Shown here: positions 43,996 through 52,312 of the stretch, one piece after another
How the letters are laid out: each line of letters opens with the position of its first letter
How positions within the stretch are numbered: the first letter of the stretch is position 1
From: Microbacterium sp. SCN 70-27
Lineage (GTDB): Bacteria > Actinomycetota > Actinomycetes > Actinomycetales > Microbacteriaceae
NCBI GenBank assembly: GCA_001724425.1
Contig: MEEK01000016.1
Span: 1 to 64,000 of the forward strand
Length of the DNA stretch: 64,000 nucleotides
Reading direction: 5' to 3'
Notes under the pieces: generated by a model
What the model was told of the DNA's origin: nothing
Database searches by the model: none
What the model saw: only the letters and a program-made list of their open reading frames with translations
Program-made: the position numbers and the translations under genes

Positions 43996-44001
43996 GTGCA
44001 C

Positions 44002-45285
44002 ATGCATCACGCACTCCCCCTCCTCATCGACTGGGTGCCCCGCCAGCGCTGGTTCGCCGCGACGGGCGGGACTGCGCGGCTGCGCCTGCTGGCGGAGATC
44101 CCCATGGACGGTGCCGCGCCGGATGCCGAGGTGTCGGTCCTGCTCATCGCCGATGATGCGACGGACCGCCCGGTCGTCTATCAGGTGCCGGTCGTCGTGC
44201 GCCACGACCCTTCGCCCGCGCCGAGCGCCGCCGTCATCGGCACGACCTCCGACGGGATGACTCTCCTCGACGGTCCGCACGATCCCGCCTTCACGAGCGC
44301 CCTGATGCGGCAGATCGCGCCGGGCGTCGAAGCCACGGCGGAGGTGCTGCGCGGCGAGCAGTCGAACACGTCGATCATCTTCCACCCGACCGCGGGTCGA
44401 CCCGTCATCTGCAAGGTCTTCCGTCAGGTCGAGGAAGGCACGAACCCCGACATCGAGCTTCAGACAGTGCTCACGGATGCCGGGTCGAGCCACGTCCCCG
44501 CGGTGATCGGCGCCGTCACGGGATCCTGGCCGGACCCGCTCGTCGGCGCGCACATCGCCTCGGGGTCGCTTGCGTTCGCGCAGGAGTTCTTCCCCGGCGT
44601 CTCCGATGCCTGGCGCGTCGCGCTGGGCGCCGCGGCCGACGATACGGACTTCACCGCGGCCGCCGCGGACCTCGGACGGACGACGGCGGACGTCCATCGC
44701 GACCTGGCGCGGCTTCTGCCGACGCGGCCCGCGACCGGCACCGCTCGCGAGACCGTGGCCGCCGCCTGGCTGCGACGCCTCGACATCGCGCTCGTCGAAG
44801 TGCCCGCGCTCCGCCCCCATGAGGCGGCGATCCGCGCGTGCTACGCGGATGCCATGGGCGTCGACTGGCCCGACCTGCAGCGCATTCACGGCGACTATCA
44901 CCTCGGGCAGGTCCTCCAGGTGCCCGGGCGCGGCTGGGTCCTCCTCGACTTCGAAGGCGAGCCGATGCGGCCCATCGGGGAGCGGCGCGAACCCGACCTC
45001 GCTCTCCGCGATATCGCGGGCATGCTGCGCTCGTTCGACTACGTCGCCGGATCGGTGCTGCAGGAGGGACCGCCGTCGGTGCCGGCCGTCCTCGCCTGGG
45101 CGGATGCCGCACGAACCGCGTTCCTCGCGGGCTACGCCGCGGCCATGCCCGGCGCCGCCGGCGGCCCGCTCCTCGCCGCACTCGAACTGGAGAAGGCCGT
45201 CTACGAAGCGATCTACGAGGCTCGCCACCGTCCCGGCTGGCTCTCGATCCCCCTCGCCGCCGTGGAGCGACTGGCCGAGGACTGA
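44002..45285 (+). CDS. Maltokinase-like phosphotransferase
   Basis: This 427-residue protein has the actinobacterial maltokinase pattern: an N-terminal cap (LPLLIDWVPRQRWFAATGG), GEQSNTSIIF as a phosphate-binding loop, and the kinase core RIHGDYHLGQVLQVPGRGWV, LLDFEGEP and RDIAGMLRSFDY, in which HGDYHLGQ and DFEG hold the catalytic Asp residues. Such enzymes make maltose 1-phosphate for alpha-glucan synthesis through GlgE. No treS or glgE lies in this window, so the pathway link is by homology only. Convergent with the next gene, 6 bases apart. Confidence 0.87.
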   Translation: MHHALPLLIDWVPRQRWFAATGGTARLRLLAEIPMDGAAPDAEVSVLLIADDATDRPVVYQVPVVVRHDPSPAPSAAVIGTTSDGMTLLDGPHDPAFTSALMRQIAPGVEATAEVLRGEQSNTSIIFHPTAGRPVICKVFRQVEEGTNPDIELQTVLTDAGSSHVPAVIGAVTGSWPDPLVGAHIASGSLAFAQEFFPGVSDAWRVALGAAADDTDFTAAAADLGRTTADVHRDLARLLPTRPATGTARETVAAAWLRRLDIALVEVPALRPHEAAIRACYADAMGVDWPDLQRIHGDYHLGQVLQVPGRGWVLLDFEGEPMRPIGERREPDLALRDIAGMLRSFDYVAGSVLQEGPPSVPAVLAWADAARTAFLAGYAAAMPGAAGGPLLAALELEKAVYEAIYEARHRPGWLSIPLAAVERLAED

Positions 45286-45291
45286 GCGCGC

Positions 45292-46566
45292 TCAGTCATC
45301 GTCGAGTTCCGCGTCGTCGCCGGCACCCTCCGCGGCATCCTCGCCGGTCGCCGCGTGCCACGCCTGCCACCGCGCCATCAGGGTCGCGACCGCGGCCTCG
45401 AATCGCGCGGTCGCGGCGCCGGGCGCGGTATCGCCGAAGTAGTGACGCACCCAGCCTTCGAGCTTGCCGACGGCATCCGGATCGGACAGCACGCGCTCCG
45501 CCTCGGTGAGGAACGTCACCGACGCCTCCGCGGTCAGCCACTCGGCATCGGAGAGGTACCCGTGGGTGTCGACGACCGCCGCGGGATCGACCGGTCGCGT
45601 GACCATCAGCGGCCGGTCGGCGGCGAGACGGTCGTAGACCATCGCGGAGATGTCGACGACCGCGACGTCGGCGGCCGCGAGCTGCCAGCCGAGGTCGGGG
45701 GCACTGTCGTAGACATGGTGCGCCGTGGCATCCGCCGCGTTCGCCGCCTCGATCGCACCGACGATGCGCCGGTGCGCGGCGCCGTAGGCCGCATCGACCA
45801 CACCCGAACGCGGATGCGGCCGGTAGATCAGCCGGTGCGCGGGAGATGCCAGCACGGCGGCCGCGATCGCCTCCCCGTGCGAACGGATCGACCCGTAGTG
45901 GGCGGACGGGCGGTCGCCCTCCCACGTCGGCGCGTACAGCACCACGGTGCGCTCGTCGGGCGTGTACGGCAGCGTGCCCGAATAGTAGTCCGCCTGCGGG
46001 CGGCCGATCTCGATCGTGCGGGCATCGAGGTCGTAGTCCCACAGCACGCGGGAGAGCCGCGCACGCGCCGCGTCACCGGCGACGAACGCGAAGTCGTACG
46101 CCTTGAACTGGTTGGTGGTCATGTACATCTTGTCCGACTCGCCGTGGTTGATGAACACATGCCACCGGCGGCCGTAACGGAACATCTGGAAGTTCCGCGT
46201 GTTCTGGTTCACGTAGAGCACGACAGCGATGTCCTGCGTCGCGATGTAGCGTTCGAGGTCACGGACGGTCGGCACGAAAGCGACGGGGATCCCCCCGTCG
46301 GCGAGGATAGCCCGTGCGCCGGTCGGGTTCCGCGCGAGCACCACGACGGGCCAGGTCTGGGCGAGGTGCGCGAGCGGCTTGTACCACTGACGGATCTGGT
46401 ACATGTTGACCTCGCCGTCGGCGAAGTACACCGCAACGCGGAACCCGCCGGCGGTGTGGGGGCCCTGCGCCGCGAGGGTCGCCCGCACCTCACGCGCGGC
46501 GACGCGGTTGCGCAGGGCTTTGCGCACGAGTGCGGCGGCTTTGCGCCCGTCGGAGAGGAGACCCAC
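45292..46566 (-). CDS. CDP-glycerol:poly(glycerophosphate) transferase-like protein
   Basis: This 424-residue protein shows the GT-B type TagF/CDP-glycerol transferase pattern in its second half: VVLYAPTWEGDR, HRLIYRPHPRSGVVD, and the acceptor site LAAADVAVVDISAMVYDRLAADRPLMV. These enzymes add glycerol- or other polyol-phosphate units to teichoic-acid-like polymers at the inner membrane face. The family's usual Ser/Thr-Asp-Tyr-Ser is DISAM here. The GTG at 46566 follows TAGGCT by 6 bases. It diverges from the GT2 gene. Confidence 0.8.
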   Translation of the reverse strand: MGLLSDGRKAAALVRKALRNRVAAREVRATLAAQGPHTAGGFRVAVYFADGEVNMYQIRQWYKPLAHLAQTWPVVVLARNPTGARAILADGGIPVAFVPTVRDLERYIATQDIAVVLYVNQNTRNFQMFRYGRRWHVFINHGESDKMYMTTNQFKAYDFAFVAGDAARARLSRVLWDYDLDARTIEIGRPQADYYSGTLPYTPDERTVVLYAPTWEGDRPSAHYGSIRSHGEAIAAAVLASPAHRLIYRPHPRSGVVDAAYGAAHRRIVGAIEAANAADATAHHVYDSAPDLGWQLAAADVAVVDISAMVYDRLAADRPLMVTRPVDPAAVVDTHGYLSDAEWLTAEASVTFLTEAERVLSDPDAVGKLEGWVRHYFGDTAPGAATARFEAAVATLMARWQAWHAATGEDAAEGAGDDAELDDD

Positions 46567-46572
46567 CGCCCC

Positions 46573-46578
46573 AGCCTA
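46573..46578 (-). promoter_or_regulatory. -10 hexamer of leaderless glycerophosphotransferase promoter
   Basis: TAGGCT on the minus strand ends exactly 6 bases before the GTG at 46566. Confidence 0.5.
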
Positions 46579-46622
46579 CCGATGCTCCGTCTGCCGGCTC
46601 CGGGCGTGAAAGGATCGGAGCC

Positions 46623-47714
46623 ATGCACGATGTCGCAGCCGGCCACAGGGATGCCCCCGTCCCGTCGCCGGATGCCGGGGTCAGCTTCGTCATGCCCGTC
46701 CTGAACGAAGAGCGCTACCTCGCCGTGGCCGTCCGGAGCGTCCTCGCGCAGGAGTTCGTCGGCCCGATGGAGCTCATCCTCGCCCTCGGACCGTCGACGG
46801 ACGGCACGGATGCCATCGCCGAGCGATTCGCCTCGGACGACCCGCGCATCCGCCTCCTCCGAAACCCCGCGGCCGACATCCCGATCGGCCTGAACCTCGC
46901 GATCCGCGCGGCGCGGCATCCGACGATCGTCCGGGTGGACGCGCACTCGGCGCTCGACGCGGGCTACACCGCGACGGCGCTCGACACTCTGACCCGCACG
47001 CGGGCGGCCAACGTCGGCGGGGTCATGCGCGCCGAGGGGCGCACGCCCTTCCAGCGAGCGGTCGCCCGCGCCTACAACTCCCCCGTCGGCCTCGGCGGCG
47101 GCGCCTATCACTCCGGCGGCGCGGACGGCCCGGCGGAATCGGCGTATCTCGGCGTCATGCGCCGGAGCGTGCTCGATGAAGTGGGGCCCTTCGACGAGAC
47201 CATCCGCCGCGGCGAGGACTGGGAGTTGAACCTCCGCATCCGTCGCGCCGGGTATCGCGTCTGGTTCGACCCCGCGCTCGCCGTCACGTACTGGCCGCGT
47301 GAGCGATGGACCCGGCTCGTCCGGCAGTTCCGCTCGACCGGGACGTGGCGCGGAGAACTCGTCCGCCGCTACGGCAGGCGGAACTCGCTGCGGTTCTTCG
47401 CGCCTCCCGCCCTCCTCGGCGTCGTCGCGCTCGCGATCGTCGTGGGGGTCCTGCAGTTGACCGGCGTTCTGCGCGGAGCCCCGTCGATCGTGGCATCCCT
47501 CGTCTATGTGCCGCTCGCGGCATACCTCGCCCTCGTCGGCGCGTACGCCGCAAGCAGGCGTGCGGGGCCGGGATGGCGGGAGCGGCTGTGGGCGCTCGTC
47601 GTGATCCCGTCGATGCACCTCGCGTGGGGCGCGGGATTCCTCGTCGGGGCCGTGAGCGGGGCGCGTGAGAACATCGACACGTCGCGCCTGCATCGCAACA
47701 CGCCGCTGCCCTGA
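46623..47714 (+). CDS. GT2 glycosyltransferase (ExoA-like)
   Basis: This 363-residue protein has an N-terminal GT-A domain with VSFVMPVLNEERYL, RVDAHSALDAGY (D-x-D-like metal site), ESAYLGVMRRSVLDEVGPFDE and RGEDWELNLRIRRAGY (the ED catalytic base). A C-terminal region follows with three hydrophobic segments (residues about 265-345). The layout is that of membrane-bound GT2 enzymes such as ExoA that build lipid-linked polysaccharides. GGAG lies 3-6 bases before the ATG at 46623. It sits among three CDP-glycerol transferase-like genes. Confidence 0.9.
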   Translation: MHDVAAGHRDAPVPSPDAGVSFVMPVLNEERYLAVAVRSVLAQEFVGPMELILALGPSTDGTDAIAERFASDDPRIRLLRNPAADIPIGLNLAIRAARHPTIVRVDAHSALDAGYTATALDTLTRTRAANVGGVMRAEGRTPFQRAVARAYNSPVGLGGGAYHSGGADGPAESAYLGVMRRSVLDEVGPFDETIRRGEDWELNLRIRRAGYRVWFDPALAVTYWPRERWTRLVRQFRSTGTWRGELVRRYGRRNSLRFFAPPALLGVVALAIVVGVLQLTGVLRGAPSIVASLVYVPLAAYLALVGAYAASRRAGPGWRERLWALVVIPSMHLAWGAGFLVGAVSGARENIDTSRLHRNTPLP

Positions 47715-47741
47715 CGCCGCTGCCCGAACGCCGCTGCCCGG
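47700..47741. repeat. Three tandem 14-bp repeats at GT2 stop
   Basis: ACGCCGCTGCCC followed by two variable bases (TG, GA, GG) is repeated three times. The first copy ends in the GT2 stop codon (47712-47714). Confidence 0.85.
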
Positions 47742-47777
47742 ACCTGCCCATCCGGTCATGCCTGACCGGTGCGCCCG

Positions 47778-49235
47778 TCAGCCCCGCTCGACGAACCCCT
47801 GATCCAGGATGCGCGCGACGACCCGTTCGCTCGCGTGGCCGTCGTCACGAGCGTTGAAGCGCTGCCGCCACGTCGCATATCGTTCCGCATACTCGGCGGG
47901 GACGGTCTCGGCGGCGAGCGCCTCGGTGAGCGCGTCCTGGGTCGAGACCATGGGGCCCGGCGCGTACGCCGCGAGGTCGAAGTAGAAGCCGCGCAGCTGT
48001 TCGCGATAGTGCTCGAGGTCGGGCGTGAAGAAGACGATCGGCTTACCGGTCGCCGTGTAGTCGAACATGGCGGACGAGTAGTCCGTGACGAGGGCGTCCG
48101 CGACGACCAGCAGTTCGGCGATGTCGGGGTACGCCGTCACGTCGATCACCCGCTCTCCGTGCGCATCCGAGCCGGGGAGGATCGTGCGCGAGTGGCCACG
48201 GACGAGGATGACGGCGCCCGTGTCCGCCGCAAGACGCGCCAGGTCGAGGAAGTCGACGATCTCGTCGCGATCGTCACGCCACGTGGGTGCGTAGAGGATG
48301 ACCCGCTCGCCGGGGGCGATCCCGAGGGCCGCCCGCGTCGCCGCTCCGTCACCGGTCGTGAGCACGTCGTTGCGCGGATACCCCTCGACCCACACGGGCC
48401 GGCGGAGGAACGCATAGGCCTTCCGGAGGATCCGCTCCCCGTAGGGGTTCTGGGCGAGGAGCACGTCCCACCGCCGGCTCTCCCGCAGCACGGCGAGCAT
48501 GCGCCGCGGGTCGAACCCGGGGCGGTGCAGCGCGAGGCGCTTGAGCGGCGTGCCGTGCCATGTCTGCAGCACGACCTGCCCGCTGCGGCGCGCGTACCGG
48601 CGACGCAGCCAGTCGTTGACGACGAGCAGTCGGGCGCTCCCCCGCGCGCGCCACCATTGCGGCGTCCCCTCGACCACCGGGATCGCACCGTCCGGCACCG
48701 CGACCGAGAGATCGACGACGCTCCAGTACCGCGTGACGTTCGGGGCGACGCGCGCGAGTTCCCGGTCGATCGCGCGCGGGTTGCAGCCGGCGTTGCGTCC
48801 GTAGAAGCTCTCGAAGAAGACGGCGTTCTCGAGGCCCCGCGGACGCGTCGCATAGCGGCGTTCCAGCGCGGACTGCCCCTCACCCGTCTCGTATGCGGGG
48901 TCGAGCGGCGGCCGGACGTCGAGCGTCCCGGACACGAGTTCCGCGCGCATCGTCGCCGTGAGGAGTGCGGGGGCGGAGGCATCCACCGAGCCCTCGGCGC
49001 CGTCGGCGTCGACGATCCTCAACGTGTACTCGCCGCTCGGGAGGGGCAGGGCCGGCCTGCCCCACCGCGCCGCCTCGAGCGGCAGCCGAGCGGTCCAGGT
49101 CGCCCCCCGCCCGGCCAGGCGCGCGGCGATCTCCGCGCGCCGCCCCGTGAGCGTCACCCGCTGGGGCCGCGCCCCCTTCCCCGAGAGCACGAGGGTCGGC
49201 ACGGCGTCGTCGTCGAGGCGTGCGGTGATCGTCAT
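47778..49235 (-). CDS. CDP-glycerol glycerophosphotransferase family protein
   Basis: This 485-residue protein has an N-terminal beta-rich domain (residues 1-110, seen in many TagB/TagF-like enzymes) and a GT-B catalytic part: RYWSVVDLS, VLQTWHGTPLKRLALHRPGF, VILYAPTWRDDRDEIVDF, RGHSRTIL and VVADALVTDYSSAMFDYTATGKPIVFF. The H-G-T-P-L-K and T-D-Y-S-S-x-x-F-D motifs mark CDP-glycerol glycerophosphotransferases of teichoic acid synthesis. The ATG at 49235 overlaps the stop of the related upstream gene by 4 bases. Confidence 0.92.
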   Translation of the reverse strand: MTITARLDDDAVPTLVLSGKGARPQRVTLTGRRAEIAARLAGRGATWTARLPLEAARWGRPALPLPSGEYTLRIVDADGAEGSVDASAPALLTATMRAELVSGTLDVRPPLDPAYETGEGQSALERRYATRPRGLENAVFFESFYGRNAGCNPRAIDRELARVAPNVTRYWSVVDLSVAVPDGAIPVVEGTPQWWRARGSARLLVVNDWLRRRYARRSGQVVLQTWHGTPLKRLALHRPGFDPRRMLAVLRESRRWDVLLAQNPYGERILRKAYAFLRRPVWVEGYPRNDVLTTGDGAATRAALGIAPGERVILYAPTWRDDRDEIVDFLDLARLAADTGAVILVRGHSRTILPGSDAHGERVIDVTAYPDIAELLVVADALVTDYSSAMFDYTATGKPIVFFTPDLEHYREQLRGFYFDLAAYAPGPMVSTQDALTEALAAETVPAEYAERYATWRQRFNARDDGHASERVVARILDQGFVERG

Positions 49236-50491
49236 GGGGCCCTCTCGATGGGTGCGGCGGATGCCTGGATGCGCTTGATCTCGCGGTACACGCGCTCGGT
49301 GCTGCGACCGTCCGCGTAGGCGTGGACGCGCGCGCTCAACGCTGCCGCGGTGTCCGCGCGTCGGGCGCGTTCGGCGGGCTCCGTGAGCGTCGCACGCAGG
49401 TCGCCGGCGAGCTGACGCCACGTGCGCGCGGGGTCCGCTCCTGCGACGTCGGCATACGTTCCGTAGAACCCGCGCGAGCGCGCGTAGTCGTCGAGGTCGG
49501 AGGCGAAGAAGACCGTCGGGACGGGCACGTACGCCGCGTCGTAGGCGAGCGACGAGTAGTCCGTGATGAGGACGTCGATGCCCGGAAGGAGCGGCGTGAC
49601 ATCGGCGACCACGTCGCTGCCGAGCGCCCGCGTGCGAGCGCCCTGGAGGGCCGCGTAGTCCCCGGAGCCGAGGTGGTGCGAACGGATGAGGAGAAGCGCG
49701 CCCGCGGCATCGAGCGCGTCGACGAGGGCCGCGACGTCGTCGGCGCCGGGAAGGGCGGGGTCCGCGGCGCCATCGCGCCAGGTGGGCGCGTAGAGGACGA
49801 TCGGCGTCTCGTCGTCGACGCCGTCGACGAGCTCCGCGAGCTGTGTGCGGGCCCGGGCGCGGCGCTCCTGCGCGGTGCCGCGCGTCAGGACATCCGTGCG
49901 GGGCTCCCCCGTCACGGGAACGCGCGTGCCGCGCAGCCCGAACGCCGACTCGAGCCTCCCGCGGACGAGCTCCGAGGCGGCCGGCAGCACGCGGATACGG
50001 CCCTGCGTGCGCCGGTACAGGGCGGACAGGAGCGCCTCTGCGGGACCGCGCAGGATGGGCAGGGGGCTCGCCGTCGTCGCCGTCGTGTCGAGGCCGATGC
50101 GCTTGAGCGGAATGCCGTGCCACAGCTGAACGATCACCCCGCCGGTCGCGGCGTATCGGTTGACGTCGCCGAACCCGTGCGTCACGACCGTGACGGCCGC
50201 GCGCGCCGTGAGCCGGAAGCCGCGGAGCGTGCCCTTGCGGGCGAAGGGGATGCCTCGCAACCGCGCCGCCTCGTCGTCGGCGGCCGATCCCGTGAGCCAC
50301 ACCGCACGCTCCCCCGCGGCCCGGGCGTGCTCCCACAGCGCCCACGCCCCGTCGGCGAGGCCCACGGCCGAACCGAACACCCACAGATCGCGCGAGCGCG
50401 GCACGAGCGCCGTCGCGATGCGTCCCAGCGCGTACAGCGGGATGCGCAGAAGCTTCCCGGCGTTGCCGGCGCCGAACGAGAAGGACGCCAC
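49232..50491 (-). CDS. CDP-glycerol glycerophosphotransferase family protein
   Basis: This 419-residue paralogue of the next gene carries VIVQLWHGIPLKRIGLDTTA, VLYAPTWRDGAADPALPG, RSHHLGSGDYA and DVLITDYSSLAYDAAYVPVPTVFFA, the full CDP-glycerol transferase motif set. It lacks the N-terminal beta domain and starts with a short amphipathic stretch (GKLLRIPLYALGRIATALVP) that may bind the membrane. The GTG start at 50491 lies inside the 3' arm of a 16-bp perfect hairpin (50483-50519). The two genes overlap by 4 bases and probably build one polymer in sequence. Confidence 0.9.
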   Translation of the reverse strand: MASFSFGAGNAGKLLRIPLYALGRIATALVPRSRDLWVFGSAVGLADGAWALWEHARAAGERAVWLTGSAADDEAARLRGIPFARKGTLRGFRLTARAAVTVVTHGFGDVNRYAATGGVIVQLWHGIPLKRIGLDTTATTASPLPILRGPAEALLSALYRRTQGRIRVLPAASELVRGRLESAFGLRGTRVPVTGEPRTDVLTRGTAQERRARARTQLAELVDGVDDETPIVLYAPTWRDGAADPALPGADDVAALVDALDAAGALLLIRSHHLGSGDYAALQGARTRALGSDVVADVTPLLPGIDVLITDYSSLAYDAAYVPVPTVFFASDLDDYARSRGFYGTYADVAGADPARTWRQLAGDLRATLTEPAERARRADTAAALSARVHAYADGRSTERVYREIKRIQASAAPIERAP

Positions 50492-50519
50492 CCCGCGAGC
50501 CTATCGCGGGGTGGCGTCC
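50483..50519 (-). terminator. 16-bp perfect hairpin between protease and glycerophosphotransferase genes
   Basis: Arms GGACGCCACCCCGCGA and TCGCGGGGTGGCGTCC pair perfectly around a 5-base loop. On the minus strand it is 14 bases past the protease stop, and the GTG start of the next gene lies in its 3' arm. No T-run follows. It may end transcription or hide the start codon. Confidence 0.6.
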
Positions 50520-50532
50520 GGGTCGGGGATGC

Positions 50533-52194
50533 CTATTCCGTCAGCGTCCCGAGCGTGACCTCCGTGGTGGCGGACTGGCCGTCACGCAGGTAGACGAGCT
50601 TCGCCGTGCTGCCGGCGGCGAGTGCGCGCACCTGGGCGGTGAGGTCCGTGGCATCCGTCACCGGGAAGCCGTTGAAGGACGTCACGACGTCACCCTTCTT
50701 GAGCCCGGCGTTCGCGGCCGCGCCACCAGAGGTGACCCCGCTGATCAAGGCTCCGGCGGTCGTCGCGCCCTCCTGCGCAGCGGCGTTGCCAACCGTCGCG
50801 CCGAGCAGACCGTGCGTCGCCGCACCGTCCTTGATGAGCTCGTCGGAGATGCGCTTGACGATGTCGGACGGGATCGAGAACCCGACGCCGATGGATCCGG
50901 CCTGGCCCGAGCCGTTCGACGAACCCGTCGACGCGATCGCCACGTTGATGCCGATGAGCTTTCCCTCGCCGTTCACGAGCGCGCCACCGGAATTCCCGGG
51001 GTTGATCGCGGCATCCGTCTGCACGACGGCGATCGAGATCGAGGCGGAGCCGGACTGCTGCTGGCCCTGACCGAAGTCGAACTGGAACGGCGAGTCCTGC
51101 TCCCCCTGCTGAGGCGACTGGTCCTGCTGGTCGCCGCCCTTGGGCGCGGCCGAGGATGCGATCTGGATCGACCGGTTCAGCGCGCTGACGATGCCCGTGG
51201 TCACGGTGTTCGAAAGGCCGAGCGGCGCACCGATGGCGACCGTCTGGTCTCCGACGTTGAGCTTCGACGAGTCGCCGAACTCGATGGGCGTGAGGCCGCT
51301 CGCCCCCTTGAGCTTGATGACCGCGAGGTCGTAGGTGGGGTCGGTGCCGACGATCGTCGCCGCGTAGACCTTGCCGTCGGAGGCGGTGACGGAGAGCTTG
51401 GCGTTCCCTGTCTCACCGTCGAGGGTCACGACGTGCGTGTTGGTGACGACGTAGCCGTCGCTCGTGAGCACGACGCCCGAGCCCGTGCCGCCAGAGGATC
51501 CTGAGGATGCCTCGATCGTGACGACGCTCGGCACCACCTTCGCAGCGATCGCCGTCGTCTGGTTGACGGAGTCCGTGTTGTTGACCGTGACGTTCTGCGG
51601 GGTCGCGACCGCGACGGTCTGGGAGGTCGGGACGAAGGAGGCCCACGCCGCGGCGCCCCCGATCCCCGCCGCGCCGCCGACGAGCGCCGCGGCGACCATC
51701 ATCCCGACGACCTTGCCGGCACCGCCCTTGCCCGACGCCTGAGCCGACGGCTGGGTGGTCGACGACGAGGTGGACGGCTGGGCGGCAGCGGCCCCGCCGA
51801 AGGCCGACCCGTAGGGCACGGTCGGCTGCGTCGCGTGTGTGGGCGAGCCGGGCTGTGCCGGGCCGGGCTGTGCCGTCCCATACTGCGCGGCGGCTTCCGC
51901 GTACGTCGGCACGCGCGGGGGGGTGTACGGCGCCTGCGCGGCATAGCCTCCGTACGGGGCCTGCCCGTGTGCGGGGGGCGTCTGTGCGGCGTACGGCTGG
52001 TGAGCGGATGCCGCACCGGGGTGCACCGGCGCGGACTGAGCCAGCGGGGCGGACTGAGCCGGGGCGGCGGGCTGGGCCGGAGGCGCGACGGGCGGCATCT
52101 GTGCGGCGGCGTCGGCGCTGTGCGGCGGCAGCGGCGGACGCACGGACTCGTCGGTCGGCTCGGGAGTGTTCGAGGTGGGGACGTTGTCGCTCAT
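50533..52194 (-). CDS. HtrA-type membrane-anchored serine protease with PDZ domain
   Basis: This 553-residue protein has a 150-residue Pro/Ala/Gln-rich cytoplasmic tail, one membrane helix (VVGMMVAAALVGGAAGIGGAAAWASF), a trypsin-like domain with His254 (VTNTHVV), Asp289 (TYDLAVIK) and Ser402 (NPGNSGGAL), and a C-terminal PDZ domain (GLLGATVGNAA through NAGLKKGDVVTSFNGFPV). It degrades or refolds damaged envelope proteins. A Gln/Asp/Ser-rich insert of about 38 residues (SSAAPKGGDQQDQSPQQGEQ region) lies between Asp and Ser, so that spacing is longer than usual. GAAGGA lies 8-13 bases before the ATG at 52194. Confidence 0.94.
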   Translation of the reverse strand: MSDNVPTSNTPEPTDESVRPPLPPHSADAAAQMPPVAPPAQPAAPAQSAPLAQSAPVHPGAASAHQPYAAQTPPAHGQAPYGGYAAQAPYTPPRVPTYAEAAAQYGTAQPGPAQPGSPTHATQPTVPYGSAFGGAAAAQPSTSSSTTQPSAQASGKGGAGKVVGMMVAAALVGGAAGIGGAAAWASFVPTSQTVAVATPQNVTVNNTDSVNQTTAIAAKVVPSVVTIEASSGSSGGTGSGVVLTSDGYVVTNTHVVTLDGETGNAKLSVTASDGKVYAATIVGTDPTYDLAVIKLKGASGLTPIEFGDSSKLNVGDQTVAIGAPLGLSNTVTTGIVSALNRSIQIASSAAPKGGDQQDQSPQQGEQDSPFQFDFGQGQQQSGSASISIAVVQTDAAINPGNSGGALVNGEGKLIGINVAIASTGSSNGSGQAGSIGVGFSIPSDIVKRISDELIKDGAATHGLLGATVGNAAAQEGATTAGALISGVTSGGAAANAGLKKGDVVTSFNGFPVTDATDLTAQVRALAAGSTAKLVYLRDGQSATTEVTLGTLTE

Positions 52195-52300
52195 GATCGG
52201 TTCCTTCTTCTGCAGGACGTGTCCAGCATCGCGCGCGATTCTGTGTGTTCCGTATGGCCGCGCCTGCTTCACCCTATGCATGCCGCAAGAACGAGGGATG

Positions 52301-52306
52301 TACGCT
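52301..52306 (+). promoter_or_regulatory. -10 hexamer of leaderless aminotransferase promoter
   Basis: TACGCT ends exactly 6 bases before the ATG at 52313. Confidence 0.45.
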
Positions 52307-52312
52307 GGCGCG

